This document shows, piece after piece, positions 43,630-52,244 of a DNA stretch of 64,000 nucleotides. The DNA is from Deinococcus aerolatus (GTDB lineage: Bacteria; Deinococcota; Deinococci; Deinococcales; Deinococcaceae): contig NZ_BMOL01000014.1 of NCBI RefSeq assembly GCF_014647055.1, positions 27,673-91,672 on the forward strand, read 5' to 3'. Made by a program: the position numbers and the translations under genes. The notes below the pieces were generated by a model. That model made no database searches, was not told where the DNA came from, and saw only the letters and a list, made by a program, of their open reading frames with translations. Each line of letters begins with the position of its first letter. The stretch's first letter is position 1.

Positions 43630-43681
43630 GTCGATGCTCTAGTAGGAGGAGGGGAAGTCGGAAAAATCTATTCAGGTATTA

Positions 43682-43712
43682 AGTCTGTAAATGTATTTAA
43701 TAGAGAATCTAT
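43682..43712 (+). promoter_or_regulatory. AT-rich promoter of the XRE gene
   Basis: The ~70 bp between the divergent recombinase and XRE genes is the most AT-rich stretch nearby. It holds TATAAT near 43707 with a TGTAAA-like -35 box about 18 bp upstream. It could drive the XRE regulator and carry the operator for it. Confidence 0.4.
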
Positions 43713-43759
43713 AATAAAGAGTGGTGCCATGCCAACTGGGTCTCTAGCGTGTCAGGGCT

Positions 43760-44074
43760 ATGGCCCAAGCCAAACGACCCAACCGCACGTTCGAAGGCCG
43801 GAAATCCCAAGCCCTCGGAAGGATGGGGAAAGGCATGAACCTAAGTGGTCCCAAAATCCGGCAGGCCCGGCTGGACAGGAACCCCCAATGGTCGCAAGAG
43901 GAGCTGAGCGCCGCCGTTGCAGAAACGTATGGCCTTGACCTCTCGGCCACGACCATCAGCAAGATCGAGCGTGCAGAGCGGAGCATGTACGATTTTGAGC
44001 TCCGAGCACTGTGTGCTGTGTTGAAACTGGACGCCAATATCGTTCTTGAATTGACTCCATCTGCCATTAAGTGA
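43760..44074 (+). CDS. XRE-family transcriptional regulator
   Basis: This encodes 104 residues. A ~25-residue basic N-terminal arm precedes a standard XRE helix-turn-helix: SGPKIRQARLDRNPQWSQEE, LDLSATTISKIERAERSMYD, then LCAVLKLDANIVLEL. An internal ATG 43835 with GGGAAAGG upstream would give an 80-residue version without the arm. It is divergent from the transposon recombinase and could repress it; it may be transposon cargo. No toxin partner is visible beside it. Confidence 0.75.
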   Translation: MAQAKRPNRTFEGRKSQALGRMGKGMNLSGPKIRQARLDRNPQWSQEELSAAVAETYGLDLSATTISKIERAERSMYDFELRALCAVLKLDANIVLELTPSAIK

Positions 44075-44334
44075 AGCGGTCCAGGACGGCGTCTATGGCC
44101 CTGAAGGTGCTCCATTTGCGGTGTCGACACTGTCGAGAAAGAGCATTGTGACGTCGGTGTCCGCAAAGGGGTCTCAAAGTTTGCGCTTGGGTTTTCGAAT
44201 ATAGAGCGTGACGCTGCCATAGTTCTAAGCGTCCTGTCGTTCTGGTGTGCCCCGGCAGTCCATCACCAGGGCGCCATAGGCACAGCATGCCGCGCTGACC
44301 AGAACCCGCTGACGTGCCATGCCACCATGCCGGC

Positions 44335-45090
44335 ATGATCCGCGCTCAACTCCTCACGCCGGACCCCGCCAGTCTGACCACCTTCCTCAACACTCACACC
44401 CGCACCCGCGACGTCCTCCTCCAGATCGCTGGCCTCGCCGAAGTTACCTACCACGGCCGCGCGGCCAGCACCGCCGAAGTCGGCGCGTACCTCGTCCTGA
44501 TCAAACGCGACGGCAGCCTACAGATCCACGCGCCCACCGGCATCAAACCCATGAACTGGCAACCCCGCACGGACGAACTCAGCGCCCGCGTCGAACACGG
44601 TCACTGCGTGTTGCACGCGTCTCGCCGCAGTCCGGAGGAGCTGGTGCGGGTAACCTTCCTTTACCCGCATCTGGCTCTCGCGCTGGATTTGCACGAGGAG
44701 GCGTCCTTCACGCTGTCCGGTTCAGAAAAACAGATGCAGGACGCCCTGGCCCGTCACCCGGACCTGATTGAGCCCGGCCTGACCGTGCTGGACCGCGAGC
44801 TGCTGATTGATTCCGGCGGCATCGACCTGTACGCACGCGACACACACGGCCGGTTCGTGGTGGTGGAACTCAAGCGGGGCCGCGCGACGCAGGATGCTGT
44901 CAGTCAGCTGGGCCGTTACGTGGCGACGGTGCATAAAACTGGAGTGGGCGAGGTCCGGGGCATTCTGGCCGCGCCGTCGATTACCGCGCCGGCCTTGAAG
45001 GAGTTGCGCGCCCGTGGCCTGGAATTCCGCGAGATCGGGGCCTGGCCGGATGCGCCCGCACCCGCTGTCCTGCCTTCCCTGTTCGACTGA
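44335..45090 (+). CDS. nucS: NucS/EndoMS-type endonuclease
   Basis: This encodes 251 residues. The N-terminal DNA-binding/dimerisation half (YHGRAASTAEVGAYLVLIKR, LQIHAPTGIKPMNWQP) leads to a RecB-like nuclease domain: the Asp in SGGIDLYARD, the E-x-K in VVVELKRG and the Gln in AVSQLGRYV. NucS cleaves mismatched or branched DNA and provides non-canonical mismatch repair in actinobacteria and archaea; Deinococcus also has it. The start is ATG 44335; GTG 44314 is an alternative, and neither has a clear SD or leaderless box. No PCNA-binding tail is obvious. Confidence 0.88.
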   Translation: MIRAQLLTPDPASLTTFLNTHTRTRDVLLQIAGLAEVTYHGRAASTAEVGAYLVLIKRDGSLQIHAPTGIKPMNWQPRTDELSARVEHGHCVLHASRRSPEELVRVTFLYPHLALALDLHEEASFTLSGSEKQMQDALARHPDLIEPGLTVLDRELLIDSGGIDLYARDTHGRFVVVELKRGRATQDAVSQLGRYVATVHKTGVGEVRGILAAPSITAPALKELRARGLEFREIGAWPDAPAPAVLPSLFD

Positions 45091-45160
45091 ACGCCAGTCA
45101 CCTCAACCCCCGCTCCACGCCTGGGGAACAATGGCCATCCATTGCCTCGCCAGTCAGTCC

Positions 45161-45349
45161 TCAACTCGCACGCAAGGCCTCCAACGCCCCCGGCAGAATG
45201 AACGTGGACAGCGGCCCCACAGCGCCCACCAACTCTCCACTCGACAGCTCAAACCGCAAGTCCTGTTCTCCCAGCTTCAGCCGGATCATGGCCTTGCCCA
45301 CCCGGATCTTTCTGGCGAACTGCACCCGCGCCAGGGGCGACTCGAACAC
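45161..45349 (-). CDS. Possible small hypothetical protein (62 aa)
   Basis: A short frame from GTG 45349 reads VQFARKIRVGKAMIRLKLGE, LRFELSSGELVGAV and LPGALEALRA, which has plausible beta-strand periodicity and codon usage. There is no strong ribosome site and the region upstream lacks a promoter motif, so it may be the remnant of a longer gene. It converges on nucS. Confidence 0.3.
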   Translation of the reverse strand: MFESPLARVQFARKIRVGKAMIRLKLGEQDLRFELSSGELVGAVGPLSTFILPGALEALRAS

Positions 45350-45458
45350 GCAGATCGGGCCAAGACGCGATCCTGAAGCCGTCCCGCCTCCTATACCTCG
45401 GGGCGAGGCAGAGGCCAGGGGAAGCCGTCACTTCCGGGCCATCCGGCCTGCAGCAAAA

Positions 45459-45484
45459 GCCGCCACTTCAGATGAAGTGGCGGC
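45459..45484 (-). terminator. Intrinsic terminator after the small secreted protein gene
   Basis: An 11-bp perfect stem (45459-45469/45474-45484) with a 4-nt loop is followed on the reverse strand by TTTTG, 23 bp after the stop of the gene at 45507-45911. Confidence 0.7.
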
Positions 45485-45506
45485 CCCTCTGGGGGAAAAC
45501 GGCGGC

Positions 45507-45911
45507 TCAGTCGCTGGCGGCTGCGCCCATCACCGGAATCGTCAGCGTGGTCAACACCTGATCTCCCGACATCAGGGCGATGGACGCGATGTCGTTGACC
45601 CCCACGCTGGTGTCGTCGCGGCTCACACTCACGTTCAACAGCAGGGTGTTGCCGCGCTGCGTGACGCCATCCAGGGTGATGGTGGTGCCTTCCGGCAGCC
45701 CCGTGACGGACAGACTCAGGTCACCGGGAACGGTGTACTCCAAGGCCGACATCGGAACCACCAGCGACATCCACGAGCTTTCGGTGTAGAGCTTGGTGTA
45801 GCCCAGACCTTCACCATCGCTGGCCGAGACCCGGACGGGGTTGGGGGCGGCGAAGGCGGAGCCGGCGGCGAGGGTCAGGGCGAGCACAGCGGTCATCAGG
45901 GTCTTGTTCAT
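45507..45911 (-). CDS. Small secreted protein
   Basis: This encodes 134 residues from ATG 45911, which has an AAGGAG ribosome site. A clear signal peptide (TLMTAVLALTLAAGSAFAAP) is followed by a beta-rich mature domain (ESSWMSLVVPMSALEYTVPG, LSVTGLPEGTTITLDG). The frame runs on upstream, but that extension would bury the signal peptide. It is probably a periplasmic or S-layer-associated protein of unknown family, a monocistronic unit with its own terminator. Confidence 0.7.
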   Translation of the reverse strand: MNKTLMTAVLALTLAAGSAFAAPNPVRVSASDGEGLGYTKLYTESSWMSLVVPMSALEYTVPGDLSLSVTGLPEGTTITLDGVTQRGNTLLLNVSVSRDDTSVGVNDIASIALMSGDQVLTTLTIPVMGAAASD

Positions 45912-46301
45912 GGTCTTTCTCCTTGTCTGACGTGGGAGCGGGCGTGTTTCGCCTGTCGCGTCGTCTTGAGACAGAGCATGCGCCGCCCCTGTGGAGAGAC
46001 GGCGGAGAATTCGTGCAGGTTTCGCCCAGGCCGTAGGTGGTCCTGACAGCCCTCCCCCCGTTCCTCGGTCCTGAGTCGAAACGGGGAGAGGAACTAACGT
46101 TCCAGCCGGCGAACAAAGCGTGCTGTGTCGCTCAAGGCCCTTGAAGGCCACCCTGCCATCACCAGCCGCAGCAGTCCACGGCAGAGCGCAGAATTCTGCA
46201 AGACCAGGCGCTGTACATTAAGACAAAATGATCATCTCTCTCTCCTTTCGCTGGGCTGGAGTGGGCGTAGGGCCGGGGGCGGTCCAGCCCCCGCGCAGCC
46301 G

Positions 46302-47897
46302 ATGACCGAGACCCTGGCCACCGGATACGCCGCGTGGTTGTACGTCACCGGGCTCGCGGCCCTGGGTATCGCCCACTTCGTCTGGCGACGCCGAGGTGCG
46401 CCGGGCGCCCGTCCCCTCGCCTTCCTGCTGCTGGCCCTCGCGCAATGGAGCCTGACCTACGCGCTGCACTGGGATAGCCCTTCGCCCCGACTGCAACAGT
46501 TCTGGCTGGACGCCACTTTCTTCGGCGTGGTGAGTGCGCCGGTGTGCGTGTGGCTGTTCACCCGCGCCTTTACCCAACCGAACCGGCCCATGCACGCGGG
46601 AGCCTGGGTCACCCTGCTCGCCGTCCCCGTCGCCACCTGGGGCCTGCTGCTGGCCGGCGATCCAGGCGGGATCCTGTTCGGGCAGCTGGGAACGTTGGAA
46701 GCCCATACCAGGCTTCAGGGCGGTCCCGGGTTCACGGTGGTGGTGGTGCACGGTTACGGCTTGATGCTACTCAGTGCGCTGCGGCTGGCGCTGTTCTTCC
46801 GGAGCGCAACGGACCCGTACCGCCGTCAGGCCGGGATCCTCCTGGCGGGCCTGGGGCTGCCCTGGATCGTGAACCTGGTCAGCGTCCTGGGCTTGAGCCC
46901 CTTTCCCGAACTGGACCTGACCCCCATGCTGTTTCTGATCACCGCCCTGGTATTCCTGTGGGGCCTGCTGGGATTCCAGCTGTTCGATCTCGTGCCGGTC
47001 GCAAGGCATCAAGTGATCGAGCAGATGGGGGAGGGCGTGGTCGTCCTCGACCGGGCGGGGCGGCTGGTAGATCTCAACCCGGTGGCCAGGCAACTCGCCG
47101 ACCCAGCGCTGCCGACCCCGCTCGGCCACCCAGCCGAACGGGTGTTTGAGCAGTGGGGTGTGGCCGCGGCGTCCCTGGGCGCCCTAACCGGAGACCGCGA
47201 GGCAGCGTCGGCTGAACTGACGCTGGGCGAACAGCATCTGGAGGTGCGGGTCACCCCCCTGCGGGACGCCCGGAGACAGGTTCAGGGGCATATTGTGGTC
47301 TGGCGAGACGTCACGGCTCAACGCGAAGCCGAGGCCGAACTGCGGCTCGCCCACGAGCAGCTTCAGCTGCGGATGGCCGAAATTGAGCACTTGCAGCACG
47401 CACTGCGCGAGCAGAGCGTCCGTGACCCTCTGACTGGCCTGTACAACCGCCGGTACCTGCAAGAAGCCCTGCTGAGTGCCCAGGACAGCCCGTTCAGCGT
47501 CGTGCTGTTCGACCTCGACCACTTCAAAGCCGTCAATGACCTGGCCGGTCATGCTGGAGGTGACGCGGTCCTGCGCCAGGTGGCCGCGTGTCTCCAGGCC
47601 TCGCGGCAGCCCAGCGAGACGATCTGCCGCTATGGCGGAGAGGAGTTCATTGTCGTGTTGCCTGGTCTGGACAGCGCTGCTGCCGTCTGCCGGGCAGAAC
47701 AGTGGCGCATGGAGATCGGGGCGCAGCAGGTGACGTATGGGGCGCATCTCCTGCGCGTGTCCATCTCGCTGGGGGTCGCCAGTTTTCCACAGCACGGCCC
47801 TGACCTCGACAGCGTGCTCTTGGCCGCTGATCAGGCGCTTTACCAGGCCAAGACCCAGGGGCGTGACCGCTGGGTCTTGGCCGCGCCCGTGGTCTGA
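46302..47897 (+). CDS. 7TM-sensor diguanylate cyclase
   Basis: This encodes 531 residues from ATG 46302, at the start of the first membrane segment. About seven helices make up residues 1-225 and match the histidine-kinase N-terminal 7TM sensor type. A PAS-like segment (GEGVVVLDRAGRLVDLNPVA) and a coiled coil lead into GGDEF: DPLTGLYNRRYL, FDLDHFKAVND and the active site YGGEEF near residue 445. No EAL domain. It should make c-di-GMP in response to a membrane signal. The upstream ~180 bp of open frame lacks membrane character and is not counted. Confidence 0.85.
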   Translation: MTETLATGYAAWLYVTGLAALGIAHFVWRRRGAPGARPLAFLLLALAQWSLTYALHWDSPSPRLQQFWLDATFFGVVSAPVCVWLFTRAFTQPNRPMHAGAWVTLLAVPVATWGLLLAGDPGGILFGQLGTLEAHTRLQGGPGFTVVVVHGYGLMLLSALRLALFFRSATDPYRRQAGILLAGLGLPWIVNLVSVLGLSPFPELDLTPMLFLITALVFLWGLLGFQLFDLVPVARHQVIEQMGEGVVVLDRAGRLVDLNPVARQLADPALPTPLGHPAERVFEQWGVAAASLGALTGDREAASAELTLGEQHLEVRVTPLRDARRQVQGHIVVWRDVTAQREAEAELRLAHEQLQLRMAEIEHLQHALREQSVRDPLTGLYNRRYLQEALLSAQDSPFSVVLFDLDHFKAVNDLAGHAGGDAVLRQVAACLQASRQPSETICRYGGEEFIVVLPGLDSAAAVCRAEQWRMEIGAQQVTYGAHLLRVSISLGVASFPQHGPDLDSVLLAADQALYQAKTQGRDRWVLAAPVV

Positions 47898-48251
47898 ACG
47901 AGACGCTCAGCACCAAGTCACCTTCCCCGGCAACTTGCCACAACCCCCATCAGGGCGGGCAGCAGTACGGCAGCGCACATCCTTTTGGCCCGCCCGTCTC
48001 CTCAACATGCTCCCCGCCCGCCGGTGGGCGGTATAGATCGCAGACTATGAGTCCACACTGCAGGAGTGATATTCCTTCCTGCGCCGGAAGCGGATTCGGC
48101 AATGTCTGCGCATCTGGCGGATGGGGTGGCAGATCCTCAGTCAGGCAGTGCGGTGGGTAGCGACGCCTTCTGGGACTGCCTCGAACTACTCAGCATGCCT
48201 TTTCCATCGACTGGAACGTCAATTCCTCGAAGTGACAGGTGCTGAGAATTA
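47898..48251. other. Intergenic stretch after the cyclase
   Basis: About 350 bp with a few GC-rich hairpins, e.g. CGCCCGCC/GGTGGGCGG-like near 48017-48033, that may terminate the cyclase mRNA. No supported gene. The end merges into the transposase remnant. Confidence 0.35.
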
Positions 48252-48521
48252 CAGGTTAAAGGGCGTTTTGAGTTCGAACGCTTCCCGCAGCACAGCAGAT
48301 AGGGGGTGACGCGTTGGTGGTGCTTGTCAGTGGTGGCTTTTCTGCTCTGCCATCTTCAGAACCTCGACGTGCCCGTGAGCGTGCCGGGATCGTGGCCGCA
48401 CTGGGGCGCCTTGGCGAGAACTGTACGGTTCTCGTTCACCCCCGAGATGCGTCGTAGAGCGCTTCAACTGGAACTTGACGCTCTCGATGCCTTCCAGCAC
48501 GTACATCTTGCGTCCTCGATT
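48252..48521 (+). pseudogene. Transposase C-terminal remnant, target of an IS630-like element
   Basis: Reading from 48252 gives VKGRFEFERFPQHSR, stop, GVTRWWCLSVVAFLLCHLQNL, which aligns with the remnant at 23317-23628 (LKSRFGLHRFGQYTRRG, LLSFLLCHVQDL). An internal TAG and loss of the upstream body make it dead. The IS630-like element inserted at its 3' end. Confidence 0.5.
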
Positions 48522-48523
48522 TA

Positions 48524-49599
48524 CTGATCCATGTTTAAGTCAGTAGCGACGCGGTGAATGGGGTTCCCCGGATGAATGCCAGCGACAGAGCCTTGCGCCG
48601 AATGCGTTGCCAGCCTACCGTCAGCCGTTTCTTCAACTCGCTCACCGACATCGCGCAGAAATTCCCCACGACATTCCGCTTGAGATCGGCCCAGATCAGC
48701 AGGGTGGAGTTCAGTTCCGGCGCGTACGGCGGCAGGTAGACCAAGGACAGGCGTTCGTGCAGGTGCACGAACGCCTGCACCGCTTTCGACCGGTGGATCA
48801 TGGCGCGATCCAGCACCACGATCACCTCGCCGTCCACATGTCGCAGCACATGCTCCAGGAACGTCACGACCCCTGGTGAGCGCACCGCGCCGCGGTGCGT
48901 GTGGTGCAGGAACTGCCCACCTGTCGTGATGGCGCCGATCACAGACAGATGTTCCCAGCGGAGTTTCGTGGGGATGATGGGCGTCCGCCCACACCGTCCC
49001 CAGGTACGTACCTTCCCTTCGTCGTTTTCAAACTGAAGTCGCTTTCGTCCAGAAACACCAGGGGGGCGCCCTCAGCGACTTTTTTTTCCAGCGCCTCTCG
49101 CTGCACGCGAACCCAGGTGGCGATGTCGTTTTCGTTACGCTCCACGGCCCGCAGTGCGGGCCGCTGATACGTGAACCCCCAGCGCCGGAGTTTCCGGGAG
49201 AGGTGCGCCCGATCCAGCCACACGCCGTAGGCCACGCCGATCACGTGGCGAATCTTCGGAATCGTCCAGCCACTGGTCTCAAAGCCGTGCGACCGGGGGT
49301 CACCATTGATCATGGTCCCAATTTCGTCCTGCTGCGCTGCAGTCAGGCGCTGTGGTCGAGCTGTGGCGCGGGAAGCGCGCAGCGCTTCCTGTCCATCGCG
49401 GTTCAGCCGAGCACGCCACGCACGGATTGTGAACTCGGCCATGCCGAACTGCTGGGCCAGGTCGCGGGTCGTGCGGCCGGAGTCGGGGAGGGCGGACTGG
49501 GCGGCAAGGCGCCGTTCTTCCTGTTGGGTGCGAGTGAGGCGGCTGAGCCGCCAGAAGGAAATCGTCACACCTTATGCTACATATTTACGCATGCATCAG
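48524..49599. mobile_element. IS630-like element with TA target duplication
   Basis: The element is 1076 bp. Imperfect inverted ends begin CTGATCCATG (48524) and CTGATGCATG (reverse strand from 49599), matching at about 17 of the first 22 positions. TA dinucleotides flank both ends (48522-48523 and 49600-49601), the known target preference of IS630/Tc1-mariner elements. Confidence 0.82.
48535..49568 (-). pseudogene. IS630-family transposase split by a -1 frameshift
   Basis: The first frame (49568 down to 48939) holds the HTH half (TTRDLAQQFGMAEFTIRAWR) and the first catalytic Asp in LVFLDESDF. The second frame (to 48535) continues with RWEHLSVIGAITTGGQFL, the second Asp in VIVVLDRAMIHRS, and the YLPPYAPELNSTLLIWADLK block, where the family usually has NPIE and here NSTL, so the third acidic residue is questionable. 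The shift lies near AAGGGAAGG (~49013). It could be programmed -1 slippage, common in this family, or a disabling mutation. Confidence 0.72.
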
Positions 49600-49670
49600 T
49601 AAATGTGGAAGGGCAGCGCCATGCTGAGGAGGACCGGCAAGCGGTAGACCACACCACGGCAGAGCAGTCC

Positions 49671-50381
49671 TTAACTGGTGAGATCCGCGAGCAGACGCGC
49701 CAGCTCGGTGGGAGCCGTCCACATGGGGACGTGCCCGGACCTGAGTTCGATCAGGGTCCAACTGTCTTCGCGTGCACGTTGCGCTGAGGCAAGGATGGCA
49801 GTATCTGTCGGTGAGGCCGGCTTTTCAGTACACAGGATGAAGGTGCAAGGCAGCACGGTGGTGAGCTTGGCACGCACCGCCACCGGTTCCAGATAGGGGT
49901 TCCAGGGCATGGCCGTATGCCGCCCCCGACCTTCTGTGGCATCGATACTGTCCTGATCGGGTTGCAGTTGAGGAACGAACCAGCCCTGGCCCGCGGCATC
50001 CACCCAGGCCTGGATAGTTGACGCGAACGCAGGCTCGAAGGCATCGACAGTCCGGTCCCCAGGTCGAACAAAAAAGGCGTCGAGAAGAACCAGCTGTGCA
50101 AAGACAGACGGCTGGAAGGAGGCCAGACCCTGAGCCAGTGGGCCGTTTAAGCTGTGCGCGACCAGGATGACGTCAAGAAGGTCCTCAAAGCGGATGACGT
50201 TCAGGACATCATCTAGGAACGTGGCCAGCGAAACGGCAGGACTGAGCAGATGCGAGCGCTCACCGTAGCCGGTCAGGGTCGGGGTATACACGTCATGCCC
50301 GTGGCAGCGAAGCTCTTTGGACACCGCACGCCAGACCCAGCCGCCGGACCAGCCCCCATGCACAAGCACAAATGTTGCCAT
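49671..50381 (-). CDS. Alpha/beta hydrolase of the salicylate-esterase/hydroxynitrile-lyase type
   Basis: This encodes 236 residues from ATG 50381, since MATFVLVHGGWSGGWVW is the natural N-terminus of this family; the upstream frame is Arg-rich. The nucleophile Ser is in VILVAHSLNGPLA, the family's HSxxG elbow, and the catalytic His in SGHVPMW near the end. TLTGYGERSHL fits as well. Cytoplasmic. It probably hydrolyses small esters; substrate unknown. A GTGAGG-like weak ribosome site is present. Confidence 0.78.
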   Translation of the reverse strand: MATFVLVHGGWSGGWVWRAVSKELRCHGHDVYTPTLTGYGERSHLLSPAVSLATFLDDVLNVIRFEDLLDVILVAHSLNGPLAQGLASFQPSVFAQLVLLDAFFVRPGDRTVDAFEPAFASTIQAWVDAAGQGWFVPQLQPDQDSIDATEGRGRHTAMPWNPYLEPVAVRAKLTTVLPCTFILCTEKPASPTDTAILASAQRAREDSWTLIELRSGHVPMWTAPTELARLLADLTS

Positions 50382-50615
50382 CCTCACTCTCCGAAGACGC
50401 TGGAAGGAAGGGATACGCGGGCGCAAGCCGCCGTCCCGCGTCCTGTCCACGTGGATTATGGGCGTAGCCGACCTGCTGAACATCTCCAGAATAGGTCTTC
50501 TTGAACCGGATGGCCACCCCTCTGGGGCCTGGGGCCACCCAAATTGGTCACGTGCGCTGGATGGCCAAGGGCCCTGAGGTTGCCACAGTTTGGTGACTCC
50601 TGCACGCCTTTGGTC

Positions 50616-51071
50616 TTACTTCACGGTGATGGATGACGCCGGGAAGTCCTTGGTGGCATCGTCCCAGGCCGTCACCGTGCCATCCTCGTACTTCTGATAG
50701 ACCTTCCAGCTCAGGCTGGTTGCTTCTTTCGGATTCGTTCCCTGGAAGTAGAAGCGCGCGATCTCCTGCAGATCAATGTGACCGCTCCAGATCACCGCGG
50801 TAATCTTCCCGCCCGCATCCTTTTCGAAGCGGCGTTGCCATCCCGGTGCCTGGACTGTGCGGGACAAGGTGAAGCCTGCAGGGATCAACATCCGAACTTC
50901 GGTGGTCGCGCTCGTCGCCGCGCTCTCGTTCGGCACCTGCAAGCGGTACATCTCGGTTGCCCCCAGGGCACTCTCGGCGGAACCCAGGTCTGTACGCACC
51001 ACCGCGTGGGCGGAGGCACTGGCTCCGAAGGCGAGGACGGCCATCGCGAGGAAGCTGGTGAGTGTACGCAT
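50616..51071 (-). CDS. YcnI-like exported copper-associated protein (DUF1775)
   Basis: This encodes 151 residues from ATG 51071 with an AAAGGAG site. A signal peptide (FLAMAVLAFGASASAH) would leave His as the first mature residue, as in YcnI proteins, where this His binds copper. The domain shows TEMYRLQVPNE, EVRMLIPAGF and PGWQRRFE. A C-terminal membrane anchor is missing, so it may be soluble. No copper transporter lies next to it. Confidence 0.72.
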   Translation of the reverse strand: MRTLTSFLAMAVLAFGASASAHAVVRTDLGSAESALGATEMYRLQVPNESAATSATTEVRMLIPAGFTLSRTVQAPGWQRRFEKDAGGKITAVIWSGHIDLQEIARFYFQGTNPKEATSLSWKVYQKYEDGTVTAWDDATKDFPASSITVK

Positions 51072-51477
51072 GTTCTGTCTCCTTTGTGACCCCTGGGGGT
51101 AATGGGAACTCACAACTGCGTGCTCAGCTGCGACAGTGGGCACGGTTGAAGTGAGTTCCGGACGGACAGGAGGTTGTCTCCCTGGTTGGCCGCACCAACA
51201 TCTTGAGGTTAGGTCCCGTGGCCGTGTCCTGCATCGGGTGAATGACCCACAGCAGTCGTTTCCCGTCATAGACAAGATGACCCACCCAGGGCCCTCCCTG
51301 ATCGCTTGCCACAAGGTATGAGAACGCGTCCCCGGTAGGGGACGCTTCCCGACTGTCTCCAGCCGTCTTCAACCACATCCAACAGGGGTTGTGGAACGAC
51401 GTCTAGGGCGCTCACACGCTGGCCTGAATGGTCACGGGCCTGCTGCTCTCAGAGCGCAGTTTCATCCCCGCCTGGCT
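51072..51477. other. Intergenic stretch upstream of the YcnI-like gene
   Basis: About 400 bp. A reverse frame at 51124-51378 (84 codons, with DAFSYLVASDQGGPWVGHLV) has mild protein character but no start signal and no known motif. I see no hairpin or repeat of note. Confidence 0.3.
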
Positions 51478-52145
51478 CCCTCCCATCCGCTCCCGTGCCA
51501 CGTTCATCCAGAGCAGCGAACGTCGACTTCATCGGTAGTTGGAGAATCCAGCCATCGACTGTGGCCGCATTTACGGTCCACTGGTCACCCATGCCCTGCG
51601 CGACTGGGGCAGTCAGACCCTGATCCTGGCAGCCCCGGATGGCCAGCGGCTCTGTCAGGTGCGTGATGTGCAGCTCTCGCCCAGAAAAACGCGCTGCTTC
51701 CACAACATCACCCTCACTCACAAGCAGTTTGGTCCCGTTTACATTGCTCTGGCAGGTGGTCAGCGACGACGAGCATGGAGGCCTTTGCTGAGTACGGCGA
51801 GCACTTCCAGATTGAGGAAGGTTTCCTGAACGAGAAAAGCAGGTTGTTTGGTTTGGAAGATTCCAACGTGCGAGATCCGCTCAGTCTCGAACGGTTGGCA
51901 ACTGTGCTGCCCGTGGCGACATTGCTCCTCGTGTTTGCAGGCATCGAAGTGGTGCGGCGGGGGATCGACGTGTCGTCGATCCCCACTGGCGACGGGCGCT
52001 GAGCTATCTCGAGATCGGTCTCCGGTCGGTTCACTACGCGCTAAGCCATGGGCAGGCAATCTTCTCTCACCTGACACTCCAGGGCGGAGCTGATCCTGAG
52101 CCCCAAGTCAACGGAAGCGCCATAAACAGAGAAAAGCTGCGTGAG
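51478..52145 (+). pseudogene. IS4-like transposase remnant with deletion and frameshifts
   Basis: Consecutive pieces of one transposase survive in order: GRIYGPLVTHALRDWGSQTL, then [16 protein letters not shown], then [20 protein letters not shown] with [17 protein letters not shown], and finally (shifted) [20 protein letters not shown]. The central catalytic part between the first two is deleted, and at least two frameshifts are present. No ends were identified. It directly precedes the LuxR-type regulator. Confidence 0.6.
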
Positions 52146-52244
52146 CACGATCTTCTGACGCACTCTAGGTGGATCATGCATGGAGGTATTCGCTTGATCC
52201 AGGAACCTCGTATGCTCCAAGTCTCCGGAGTCGTACAGTGGATC

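Noticed and set aside
44067..44336. Reverse frame with Cys/His pairs after the XRE gene
   Set aside because: It could be a zinc-ribbon transposase scrap, but the motif spacing matches no family I can name and the neighbouring frames are equally open.
51449..51721. Reverse frame of 90 codons opposite the IS4-like relic
   Set aside because: The forward strand carries recognisable transposase blocks in order, so the reverse frame is a shadow.
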